64,000 nt of DNA from an uncultured Lachnospiraceae bacterium (GTDB lineage Bacteria; Bacillota; Clostridia; Lachnospirales; Lachnospiraceae). Position 1 is the first letter of the stretch. Each line of letters begins with the position of its first letter. The translations under genes were made by a program, and so were the position numbers. The stretch spans positions 1-64,000 of the forward strand of contig CAMWJF010000003.1 in the NCBI GenBank assembly GCA_947174505.1, read 5' to 3'. Of the stretch, positions 35,058 to 42,459 are shown piece after piece. Under the pieces are notes generated by a model. That model searched no databases, was not told the DNA's origin, and worked only from the letters and a program-made list of their open reading frames with translations.

Positions 35058-36380
35058 TTACTCCGCTTCCGCTTCCTCAAAAAGCTCCCGCAGCATACCC
35101 ACGGCCTCCTCATAATCATATTTCGAATCAACGTCCTGCATCAGGAACTCGTTCACCGCCTCGATCTTCTCGATGGCATAGTCAATGTTCCTGTTGCTGC
35201 CGCTCTTATACGCACCAATGTTAATCAGATCCTCCGCCTCATTATAGGTGGCAAGCACGTTTTTCAGCTTGCCCGCAAGGGTCTTATGCTCCTTATCCAC
35301 AATCTGGCTCATGCACCTTGAAATACTCTGCAGCACATCGATCGCCGGATAGTGGTTCTGGTGCGCCAGCTTTCTGTTTAACATGATATGGCCGTCCAGA
35401 ATACTTCTTGCCGTATCCGTAATCGGCTCGTTCATATCGTCGCCGTCCACCAGCACCGTGTACAGCCCGGTAATGGAACCTGTCGCCGCACAGCCTGCCC
35501 GCTCCAGAAGTTTTGGCATCTCCGAATAAACGCTGGGGGGATAGCCCCTTGATACCGGCGGTTCCCCGCTGGCCAGCCCGATCTCTCTCTGTGCCATGGA
35601 AAAACGGGTCAGGGAGTCCATCATCAGAAGCACATCCTTACCCTGATCCCTGAAATATTCCGCGATCGCACAGGCGGTTTTGGCCGCCTTGTTTCTCTCG
35701 AGGGCCGACCTGTCCGAGGTAGCCACCACCACCACGGAACGGCGCATACCCTCTTCGCCCAGATCCCTCTCCACGAACTCGCGCACCTCTCTGCCCCGCT
35801 CGCCGATCAGGGCGATCACATTGATATCTGCCTTCGTATTGCGTGCAAACATACCCATCAGCGTAGATTTTCCCACACCGGAGCCCGCGAAAATACCGAT
35901 ACGCTGTCCCTTGCCCACCGTCATCAGGCCGTCTATCGCCTTCACGCCGAGCGGAAGCACATCCGCAATAATTTTCCTGCTCATGGCGTCCGGCGGCTGC
36001 GCCTCCACGCTGTAGGGTACGCCCGGCATATACTCGCCGTCGATCCTGCCGAGTCCGTCCAGTACCTTCCCCAGAAGATCATCACTCACCGGCACCGTCA
36101 GGGGATTTCCCGTGTTCTCCACGATACACCCCAGCCCGATTCCGTCCGTGTTGTCACAGGGCATCAGGAGCGTGCGTCTGTCCTTAAACCCTACCACCTC
36201 CGCCGTGATCGGCGGGTATTCATCCCCCACGGGATAAATGATGCACAGATCCCCGAGCTTCGCCTCCGGCCCTGCAGACTCAATGGTTAGACCTACCACA
36301 TTCTCCACTCTGCCCTTTTTCTTAAAAAAGGTATCGTCCTTTATGCTGCTGTATTTAAAGTAATTGATTGCTGTATTCAT
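35058..36380 (-). CDS. fliI: Flagellar export ATPase FliI
   Basis: 440 aa. A short N-terminal domain leads to the F1-beta-like ATPase core: Walker A GIFAGSGVGKSTLMGMFAR (about 162-180), ALIGERGREVREFVERDLGE, Walker B DVLLMMDSLTRFSMAQREIG, and PPSVYSEMPKLLERAG. Drives unfolding of export substrates with FliH/FliJ. The core looks complete and typical in length. Confidence 0.97.
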   Translation of the reverse strand: MNTAINYFKYSSIKDDTFFKKKGRVENVVGLTIESAGPEAKLGDLCIIYPVGDEYPPITAEVVGFKDRRTLLMPCDNTDGIGLGCIVENTGNPLTVPVSDDLLGKVLDGLGRIDGEYMPGVPYSVEAQPPDAMSRKIIADVLPLGVKAIDGLMTVGKGQRIGIFAGSGVGKSTLMGMFARNTKADINVIALIGERGREVREFVERDLGEEGMRRSVVVVATSDRSALERNKAAKTACAIAEYFRDQGKDVLLMMDSLTRFSMAQREIGLASGEPPVSRGYPPSVYSEMPKLLERAGCAATGSITGLYTVLVDGDDMNEPITDTARSILDGHIMLNRKLAHQNHYPAIDVLQSISRCMSQIVDKEHKTLAGKLKNVLATYNEAEDLINIGAYKSGSNRNIDYAIEKIEAVNEFLMQDVDSKYDYEEAVGMLRELFEEAEAE

Positions 36381-36404
36381 CCGACGCTTCTTTCTGTCGC
36401 AGAT

Positions 36405-37298
36405 TTAGACCTTTTCATAGGATAACACCTGTAATTTCTTCGTGAGCTCCTCCAGCTGTGTGCCTACGCCGCAGTCAAAAATGCCGCCGTCCGTCTCAAT
36501 CAGGCAGTCTCCTTTACCGAGCGCTATGTCCTCCACGATCTCGATCAGTCCCCTGCCTGCCACAGCGCCCTCCACAAGAGCCTGCTTCTGCATATTGACG
36601 TGAGGATAATCCTCCGCCGACACATGCACGATGAAGGTTCTGCTGCTCTCCACCTTCCGCAGGGTGGAATCAATCAGATGCAAAAGAATGTCCCTGTTAT
36701 CCATCAGCTCCACGCCAAAAATATGACTGTATATATCAGTGATGGTTTCGATAAACCGCGGTTCCAAATCCTCCAGAAGCCCGTCAAACTCCGCTTCGAG
36801 CTGCCGCCTTTTCTCCGCCAGCTCCTGCTTCATGCCGTCCGCCTCAGCCAGACCCCGGGCATAACCTTCATCATACCCCTGCCTCGTGCCTTCCTCAACG
36901 GCATTGGCGCGCTCTATATCCGCTTCGCGTCTGGCCTGCGTTTCGATATCGAGAGCCTTCGCCCTGGCCTCCGCTATAATGCGCTCCGCCTCTGCTTCGG
37001 CCTCCGCCTTCATCTCGGAAAAATCCGGCACCGGCACATCGCCGGCCTTGATCACATTGCTGCCGCTCTCACCCTCCGTAAAGAGGGCATCCAGCTCCTC
37101 GCCTTCGATGCCGCTCACAAACTCCGCTTCACCCTCACTGCCTTCCTCGTCAAAAGCAGGCAGCGCGGCCGCGTTCGCCTTCCGGATGTTCTCCCACTCC
37201 TCGATCCGCTCCGCCACAATGCTGTTGTTGTCTATTACGCACTTGTCTTCACCGTCCACTCTGACCCAGCCGGCTTTATATAAATTTCTCTGCTTCAT
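36405..37298 (-). CDS. fliH: Flagellar export regulator FliH
   Basis: 297 aa. A charged N-terminus with the MKQRNLYKAGWVRVDG start is followed by a long Ala/Glu/Arg coiled coil (about 90-180). The C-terminal domain (about 185-290) is of the FliH/V-ATPase E-subunit type (FIVHVSAEDYPHVNMQKQAL, VEDIALGKGDCLIETDGGIF). FliH binds and regulates FliI. Start at 37298 lies one base past the fliG stop. A longer start (37352) would overlap fliG by 53 bases and has GGAGG touching the ATG, so the N-terminus is uncertain. Confidence 0.9.
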   Translation of the reverse strand: MKQRNLYKAGWVRVDGEDKCVIDNNSIVAERIEEWENIRKANAAALPAFDEEGSEGEAEFVSGIEGEELDALFTEGESGSNVIKAGDVPVPDFSEMKAEAEAEAERIIAEARAKALDIETQARREADIERANAVEEGTRQGYDEGYARGLAEADGMKQELAEKRRQLEAEFDGLLEDLEPRFIETITDIYSHIFGVELMDNRDILLHLIDSTLRKVESSRTFIVHVSAEDYPHVNMQKQALVEGAVAGRGLIEIVEDIALGKGDCLIETDGGIFDCGVGTQLEELTKKLQVLSYEKV

Positions 37299-37299
37299 C

Positions 37300-38319
37300 C
37301 TAAACAATGATCTCGTCACCTCCGCCTCTGGAGATAACAATTTCCGCAGCATCCTCCAGTTTCCGGATGATGTTTACAATCTTCTGCTGCGCTTCCTCCA
37401 CGTCCTTCATACGGACGGGACCCATGAACTCCATATCCTCCTTGATCATAACGGCAAGACGCTTGGAAAGGTTGTTAAAGATCGCATTCTGCACCTCTTC
37501 ATTGGAACCCTTCAGGGCAATCGCCAGATCGGAGTTATCCACATCACGCAGCACACGCTGGATCGCACGGTCGTCCAGAAGCAGAATATCCTCGAACACG
37601 AACATCTTCTTTCTGATCTCGTCCGCAAGCTCCGGCTCCTCGATCTCCAACGTCTCCATGATATGTTTCTCCGTACCACGGTCTACCGTATTTAAAATTT
37701 CCACGACAGCGTCCACGCCGCCGATAATCGTGTAATCCTGATTCACCAGAGATGATAACTTGGATTCCAAAACCTTCTCCACTTCCTTGATCACGTCCGG
37801 ACTTGTTCTGTCCATCACCGCAATACGCTTCGTTACATCCGCCTGTCTGTCCGGTGGAAGCGCCGAAACGATGATCGCCGCCTGACCGGGCGCCAGATAG
37901 GACAGAATAAGCGCGATGGTCTGCGGGTGTTCGTCCTGAATAAAGTTGAGGAGCTGCGCCGCGTCGGCCTTTCTCACAAACTCGAAAGGCTTTACCTGCA
38001 GGGACGCCGTCAGCTTGCCGATCACGTCCATCGCCCTCTCGGAGCCGAAAGACTTCTCCAGCAGCTCCTTCGCATAGTTGATGCCGCCCTCCGCGATATA
38101 CTGCTGCGCCAGGCACACCTGATAAAATTCGTTTACCACGCTCTCCTTGACCTGCGGCGTGATACTTCTCGTATTCGCAATCTCTAATGTAAGCTCTTCC
38201 ACCTCGTCTTCCTTAAGGTGCTTGAAAATCGCCGCCGATTTCTCCGGCCCAAGAGCAATCATCAGAATGGCCGCCTTCTGGAGTCCGTTTATATCATCCG
38301 TTTTTGCTGCTGCCGCCAT
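37300..38319 (-). CDS. fliG: Flagellar motor switch protein FliG
   Basis: 339 aa with all three ARM-like domains. The middle-domain EHPQT motif is present (DEHPQTIALILSYL). The C-terminal torque helix region holds the charged DDRAIQRVLRDVDNSDLAIAL. FliG couples stator motion to the MS ring. It follows fliF with 5 bases between and sits before fliH. No unusual features. Confidence 0.97.
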   Translation of the reverse strand: MAAAAKTDDINGLQKAAILMIALGPEKSAAIFKHLKEDEVEELTLEIANTRSITPQVKESVVNEFYQVCLAQQYIAEGGINYAKELLEKSFGSERAMDVIGKLTASLQVKPFEFVRKADAAQLLNFIQDEHPQTIALILSYLAPGQAAIIVSALPPDRQADVTKRIAVMDRTSPDVIKEVEKVLESKLSSLVNQDYTIIGGVDAVVEILNTVDRGTEKHIMETLEIEEPELADEIRKKMFVFEDILLLDDRAIQRVLRDVDNSDLAIALKGSNEEVQNAIFNNLSKRLAVMIKEDMEFMGPVRMKDVEEAQQKIVNIIRKLEDAAEIVISRGGGDEIIV

Positions 38320-38324
38320 TTATC

Positions 38325-39929
38325 CTACCCCCAGTCTTCGTTTAACCAGTTGCGCAGCAGATTCGCCGCCGCCTCCGGATTCTCTTCCACAAACTTGCCG
38401 ACGAGCCGCCTCTCCTCAGATTCACTCTCGGAGGTGATCTCCTCGAGCGCCACATCAGACTGCAGCAGCGTCTCCACGGTGAGCTCCTCCTCTTCCTCCT
38501 CGTGCTTCTCGCTGCGCATACTGCGGAGCACCACAAAGGCCAGAAGCGCCAGAATCACAATAATCAGAAGAATCTGCAGGATATCCGTCGCCGTGATCGG
38601 AGAACCTTCCGCATCAAAGAAAAGATTCTCGCTGTACGCCACCAGCGTGATGTTATCTACCGAAATTCCCGTCGCGTTCGCAGCCGCATTGTAAAAGGTC
38701 TCATCCAGTTCGATCCGTGTGCGCTCACTGTTGGCAAGCTTATATTCCTCCCAGCTCACGCCGTCCAGAAGACCCTGCGCCTCCACGTCCTCCTCCCGGA
38801 TCACATTGTAGCGGATCAGGGAAGCCGCCAGGGACGACGCGCTGTAATTGATCACCCCGGAGGGAGTCTTCGTGGTGGTGATCGTCTCATTGGGCAGATA
38901 GTCCCTCGATTCCTCGGTGACCGAAGACCGGGAGTTGGAATTATCCTCCAGCACATAAGTCGTGTCGTCATCGTTGGAGTCCGTACCGGGCACGCCGCCC
39001 ACATCACTTACATTCTCGGAGGCGTAAAGATCCTCATGGCTCAGCACGCCCTGGGTCTGCCCGTCAGCCGGTGTGTATGTATGCTCCGTCCGTTCCTGGT
39101 TGGAGAAATCCAGCACCAGATTGGGCGACACCTCCACATTGTCAAACTCATTCGTGCCCAGCAATACCCTGCGCACGCTGCTTATCATATTTTTCTCCGC
39201 CTCGGTCTTCACGGAGAGGTGGGCGTTTGCCAGTCCGGAAGGCGAGTAATTCTCGTCCCCCGTAAACAGCATATTGCCCGTCGTATCCAGAATGACTATA
39301 TTGTCCGTGGTCTCATTTCCCAGCGCCGTCGCCACCGCACGCGCCAGATAAGCCGCATTCTCCTGCGAAAATTCGTCCTTTAATTCCAGAACCACCCATG
39401 CGGAGGCTTCCTGCTCCTGCGCAATCAGTGTACCGTCGTCCTGCGGCAGGTTCAGCGTGACCTTGGCCCTGTTAATCGCCGTAAACATGGACAGCACGTC
39501 GTTCTCCAGACGCTTTTCCAGATATACCACATATTTTTTCTCCTTGTCGGATTCCGTGGTGGAAAAGCTGCCGTCCGTCACGTTTTCAATGCCCCAGCTT
39601 GCCGCCTGGATATTGTTGGCGCCAAGGAGCAGGTTCGCCTGCCCAAGCTGTTCGGCGAGAATGGAGATGTTCAGCCCGTCGTCCGTTATCTGGTATTTAT
39701 ATCCCTCACCCTCCAGAAGGTCGATCACCTCTGAGGCCTCCTTGGTGGTTTCGCACTCCCGGAGCGGTACATACTCAGGTCTGGTAAGGCTTGATACGAT
39801 GAACACCAGGGCTATGATGAGCACCGCTATCACAGCCACAATCAGCGTCTTCTGCCTTGACGTGAAACGGTTCCACCACTCCATTATTCTATTTCCCAAT
39901 TCTTTCAGTTTCTCTATTATCTTTTCCAC
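38325..39929 (-). CDS. fliF: Flagellar MS-ring protein FliF
   Basis: 534 aa, two membrane helices (about 27-48 and 457-476) around a large extracytoplasmic ring-building region. Landmarks include VPLRECETTKEASEVIDLLE (RBM1), VVYLEKRLENDVLSMFTAIN with NRAKVTLNLPQDD (RBM2/3), and the Asp/Ser-rich linker GGVPGTDSNDDDTTYVLED. The C-terminal tail LVGKFVEENPEAAANLLRNW binds FliG. GTG start with AAGGAG upstream. Confidence 0.96.
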   Translation of the reverse strand: MEKIIEKLKELGNRIMEWWNRFTSRQKTLIVAVIAVLIIALVFIVSSLTRPEYVPLRECETTKEASEVIDLLEGEGYKYQITDDGLNISILAEQLGQANLLLGANNIQAASWGIENVTDGSFSTTESDKEKKYVVYLEKRLENDVLSMFTAINRAKVTLNLPQDDGTLIAQEQEASAWVVLELKDEFSQENAAYLARAVATALGNETTDNIVILDTTGNMLFTGDENYSPSGLANAHLSVKTEAEKNMISSVRRVLLGTNEFDNVEVSPNLVLDFSNQERTEHTYTPADGQTQGVLSHEDLYASENVSDVGGVPGTDSNDDDTTYVLEDNSNSRSSVTEESRDYLPNETITTTKTPSGVINYSASSLAASLIRYNVIREEDVEAQGLLDGVSWEEYKLANSERTRIELDETFYNAAANATGISVDNITLVAYSENLFFDAEGSPITATDILQILLIIVILALLAFVVLRSMRSEKHEEEEEELTVETLLQSDVALEEITSESESEERRLVGKFVEENPEAAANLLRNWLNEDWG

Positions 39930-39976
39930 AGCAACTCGTTCTCCTTCGGCATTTCCCTTTTACACGCTAAACGGAA

Positions 39977-40303
39977 CTAAACCTGCATCTGGATCAGTTC
40001 TTTGTAGGCCTCCAGAAGCTTATCCCTGATCGCCACCGTGTACTGTAATGCCGTAGAAGCCTTCTGCAGGGCGATGGTAAGGTCATGGGTGTTCTCCGTC
40101 TCACCCAGCGCCCACTTGATCTCCTCGTCTTCCGCCTGTGACAAATATCCGTTCGTAGTGTTCAGATTGTCAATCGCGGTATGTAGCATCGATTCAAACC
40201 CGTTTTCCTTATAATCCTCAATGCGGGTCGTGGGCGCCGCCTTTGCCGCGTCCCTGATCGCACCCGAAGAGACATTATATAATTCTGTGATATTCAAAGC
40301 CAT
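39977..40303 (-). CDS. fliE: Flagellar hook-basal body protein FliE
   Basis: 108 aa, FliE pattern ENTHDLTIALQKASTALQYT and VAIRDKLLEAYKELIQMQV at the C-terminus, which joins the MS ring to the rod. Start 40303 has GGAGG 8 bases upstream; an ATG 18 bases earlier is dropped. It is followed by fliF and preceded by flgC. Confidence 0.93.
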   Translation of the reverse strand: MALNITELYNVSSGAIRDAAKAAPTTRIEDYKENGFESMLHTAIDNLNTTNGYLSQAEDEEIKWALGETENTHDLTIALQKASTALQYTVAIRDKLLEAYKELIQMQV

Positions 40304-40383
40304 TTCCGTTTCCTCCAACATTCCCCGTTCTATTTCTTACACCCGGCAATAACATGTGTTACTCTACATCTCACGCCGTTTCA

Positions 40384-40830
40384 TCAGTTATTTAAGATAT
40401 TCAGCCCCATGGTCGCTATATTCTTGCTGGCGCTAAAAGCGGTGCCGTTCGCCTGATAAGCGCGGGACGCGTCGATCAGGTTCGTAAACTCCGTGATGAT
40501 ATTCACATTCGGGTACATCACATAACCGTTTTCATCCGCATCGGGATGGGAGGGGTCGTAAACCATATTTCCCTCTGTCTTCGTATCCTCGTATACGCCG
40601 GTCACCTTCACGCCGTTGCCGGCAAAACGTTCGTTCTCTTTCATAAGGATCTGATGGAAGTGCGTCGGAGAATTCTTCTCCTTAAACACCACGATCTTTC
40701 TGCGGTAGGGCGTACCGTCCTCCGTCCTCGTCGTATTCGCGTTCGCCACGTTCTGGGAAATCGTATCCATGCGGAACCGCTCCGCCGTCATGCCCGTAGC
40801 ATTGATGTCAAATGCCGTAAACAAAGCCAT
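40384..40830 (-). CDS. flgC: Flagellar rod protein FlgC
   Basis: 148 aa, N-terminal ITAERFRMDTISQNVANANT-type rod motif (here NATGMTAERFRMDTISQNVA), middle PSHPDADENGYVMYPNVNII, and C-terminal ITEFTNLIDASRAYQANGTA. Start 40830 with GGAGG 8 bases upstream; the extra 18 codons of a longer frame come from repeat element B. The 126-base gap before it, filled by element B, breaks the usual tight flgB-flgC spacing. Confidence 0.95.
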   Translation of the reverse strand: MALFTAFDINATGMTAERFRMDTISQNVANANTTRTEDGTPYRRKIVVFKEKNSPTHFHQILMKENERFAGNGVKVTGVYEDTKTEGNMVYDPSHPDADENGYVMYPNVNIITEFTNLIDASRAYQANGTAFSASKNIATMGLNILNN

Positions 40831-40862
40831 CCTTGAATCCTCCTTCTTTACACATATATGCA

Positions 40863-40955
40863 GGGAATGCCGCTTTTCAGGCATTCTCTCATGTGAGAAG
40901 TACTTCTTGGCGGCCCGTCCTATGGCGGGACGTCTTTAGGAGTACTTCTCACATT
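40863..40955 (-). repeat. Intergenic double-hairpin element, copy B, inside the flgB-flgC junction
   Basis: In the minus sense, TGTGAGAAGTACT (about 40942-40954) pairs with AGTACTTCTCACA (about 40892-40904), enclosing a GC-rich GTCCCGCC/GGACGGGC hairpin. A second hairpin, GAATGCC/GGCATTC (40864-40887), follows. Shares GCCAAGAA..CTTCT and the GAATGCC hairpin with copies A and C. It starts within a few bases of the flgB stop and ends about 30 bases before flgC. Confidence 0.75.
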
Positions 40956-40956
40956 G

Positions 40957-41355
40957 TTATCTCATAACTGCCTGTAAATTCTTAAATTCCTGCGCCACAC
41001 TCTGCTCCAGACCCTGATAAACGATCTGGTTCTTCGCCAGATATACGCCCTCGGTATCCGGATCCACGTTATTCCCGTCTATGCGGTAGGAAAAACCGGA
41101 ATAGTCCCTATAGGTAACCGGGTTCAGGCGGTTCATCTTCAGGTCTGCCACCTTCGCATCCATGCTTTTATACCGGGAATGGCGCAGCGCCTTCGCAAGC
41201 TGTGTCTCGAAATTCACATCCTGTCTCTTATAATTCGGCGTGTCAACATTCGAAAGGTTATTGGAAATCACCTCATGCCTGAGTGCAGACGCATCCAGCG
41301 CCTTATCCAGCACATTCACATAATCAAACACATTCGTATCCATCAACGAGCTCAT
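40957..41355 (-). CDS. flgB: Flagellar rod protein FlgB
   Basis: 132 aa, first gene of the fla/che operon. Rod-protein signature DASALRHEVISNNLSNVDTP with YKRQDVNFE, and C-terminal NQIVYQGLEQSVAQEFKNLQ. Start 41355 has AAGGAG 7 bases upstream; a GTG two codons earlier sits against the Shine-Dalgarno. Its promoter lies 38-65 bases upstream, with codY and a terminator before that. Confidence 0.95.
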   Translation of the reverse strand: MSSLMDTNVFDYVNVLDKALDASALRHEVISNNLSNVDTPNYKRQDVNFETQLAKALRHSRYKSMDAKVADLKMNRLNPVTYRDYSGFSYRIDGNNVDPDTEGVYLAKNQIVYQGLEQSVAQEFKNLQAVMR

Positions 41356-41392
41356 AATCACACTCCTTCCACGTTAATCCAATCCATATTCC

Positions 41393-41420
41393 ATTATAAA
41401 TAAATTATAAAAAAATACAA
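41393..41420 (-). promoter_or_regulatory. Sigma-A promoter of the fla/che operon
   Basis: TTGTAT (41415-41420), 16-base AT-rich spacer, TATAAT (41393-41398) on the minus strand. The start site would be near 41387, with a leader of about 30 nt before flgB. The AT-rich stretch stands out from the flanking GC-rich genes. Confidence 0.75.
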
Positions 41421-41432
41421 GGTTTTTCGATC

Positions 41433-41447
41433 GATTTTCACAAATTA
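41433..41447 (-). promoter_or_regulatory. Possible CodY box upstream of the fla/che promoter
   Basis: The plus-strand 15-mer GATTTTCACAAATTA matches the CodY consensus AATTTTCWGAAAATT with four mismatches. It is centred about 20 bases upstream of the -35 box. CodY is encoded immediately upstream, and CodY represses the fla/che promoter in Bacillus subtilis. In an AT-rich stretch a four-mismatch match can occur by chance. Confidence 0.35.
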
Positions 41448-41465
41448 GTGTCCTCCTAAAACGGC

Positions 41466-41514
41466 AAAAAAGAACCCGCGGCGCACAAAATCGGTGCTTT
41501 TCGCAGATCCTTCT
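41466..41514 (-). terminator. Intrinsic terminator after codY
   Basis: Imperfect hairpin: AGAAGG...GCG pairs with CGCGGGTTCT, with an inner GCAC/GTGC stem, followed by six Ts on the minus strand. It lies about 30 bases past the codY stop. Confidence 0.65.
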
Positions 41515-41541
41515 GCCAGTTATTTCTAAAGCCCTAACTGT

Positions 41542-42327
41542 CTAAAACCTTCCCTGTTCTTTTAATTTCTCCACTTCATCGAACACCACATCGTTAAGCA
41601 CCTTGATATACGTGCCCTTCATCCCGGAGGATCTGGATTCGATCACCCCCGCGCTCTCGAATTTGCGGAGGGCATTGACAATCACCGAGCGGGTGATTCC
41701 CACCTTATCCGCGATTTTGCTGGCCACCAGAATCCCTTCCATGCCGCCCAGCTCGTCGAAAATGTGGGTGATGGCCTCCATCTCCGAGAAGGAGAGGGTG
41801 GAAATCGCCGATTTCACAACCGCCACCTTGCGGTTTTCTTCCGCGCTCTCCTCACTGACCGCCCGCAGCATCTCAAGCCCTACCACCGTGGTGCCATACT
41901 CACACAGAATAATGTCATCGATGTCGTACTGGTCGTCGCACTTGTAAAGGAAAAGCGTCCCCAGCCGCTCCCCCGATATCTCAATCGGGGCAATCACCGC
42001 CTGGAACCTGCGGATACCCGGACTTTCAAACCCCAGCGTCTCCAGGTTGACGTTCTCCTTCGTAGAAAGCACCCCCAGAAGCCGCTCGTTTAACATGGGA
42101 TCAATAAAACCGCCCACATGATCCACGATCAGCTCCGTAATGGATTCCACCGAAGGCGTATCCCCTATGCCTAAAACCTTGCCCTTCCTGCTCACAACCA
42201 GCACGTTGGAGACCAGAATCTCCTTCAGGACATCACAGATGTCGTTAAATACCACCTTGCCAGAATTGTTGTTGTGTAAAAGCTTTCCGATCTTTCTGGT
42301 CTTATCTAATAATTGCACGCTGCTCAT
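41542..42327 (-). CDS. codY: GTP- and branched-chain-amino-acid-sensing repressor CodY
   Basis: 261 aa. The N-terminal GAF domain (about 1-155) and C-terminal winged helix (about 200-255) are both complete. The DNA-binding signature ASKIADKVGITRSVIVNALR and IESRSSGMKGTYIKVLN is nearly invariant in CodY. CodY is a global nutrient-responsive regulator of metabolism, competence and motility in Firmicutes. It has its own promoter with a CodY-like box, and is encoded between topA and flgB as in Bacillus subtilis. Confidence 0.97.
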   Translation of the reverse strand: MSSVQLLDKTRKIGKLLHNNNSGKVVFNDICDVLKEILVSNVLVVSRKGKVLGIGDTPSVESITELIVDHVGGFIDPMLNERLLGVLSTKENVNLETLGFESPGIRRFQAVIAPIEISGERLGTLFLYKCDDQYDIDDIILCEYGTTVVGLEMLRAVSEESAEENRKVAVVKSAISTLSFSEMEAITHIFDELGGMEGILVASKIADKVGITRSVIVNALRKFESAGVIESRSSGMKGTYIKVLNDVVFDEVEKLKEQGRF

Positions 42328-42373
42328 GTAAATACCTCTCGCTCCCCATATCCGGCCCGCCTGTAATATATTG

Positions 42374-42402
42374 ATTTTATCACACTATTCAGACAATTTC
42401 AA
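42374..42402 (-). promoter_or_regulatory. Sigma-A promoter of codY
   Basis: TTGAAA (42397-42402), 17-base spacer, TAAAAT (42374-42379) on the minus strand. The leader to codY is about 40 nt. Confidence 0.75.
42384..42398 (-). promoter_or_regulatory. CodY-like operator in the codY promoter
   Basis: Minus-strand AATTGTCTGAATAGT fits the CodY consensus AATTTTCWGAAAATT with three mismatches. It fills the spacer between -35 and -10, where bound protein would block polymerase. Autorepression by CodY is known in other Firmicutes. Confidence 0.5.
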
Positions 42403-42459
42403 TGAGCAGCGCATAATTTATCCGCAAATCGCATCCCATCTGTTGAATATTCCAATATT

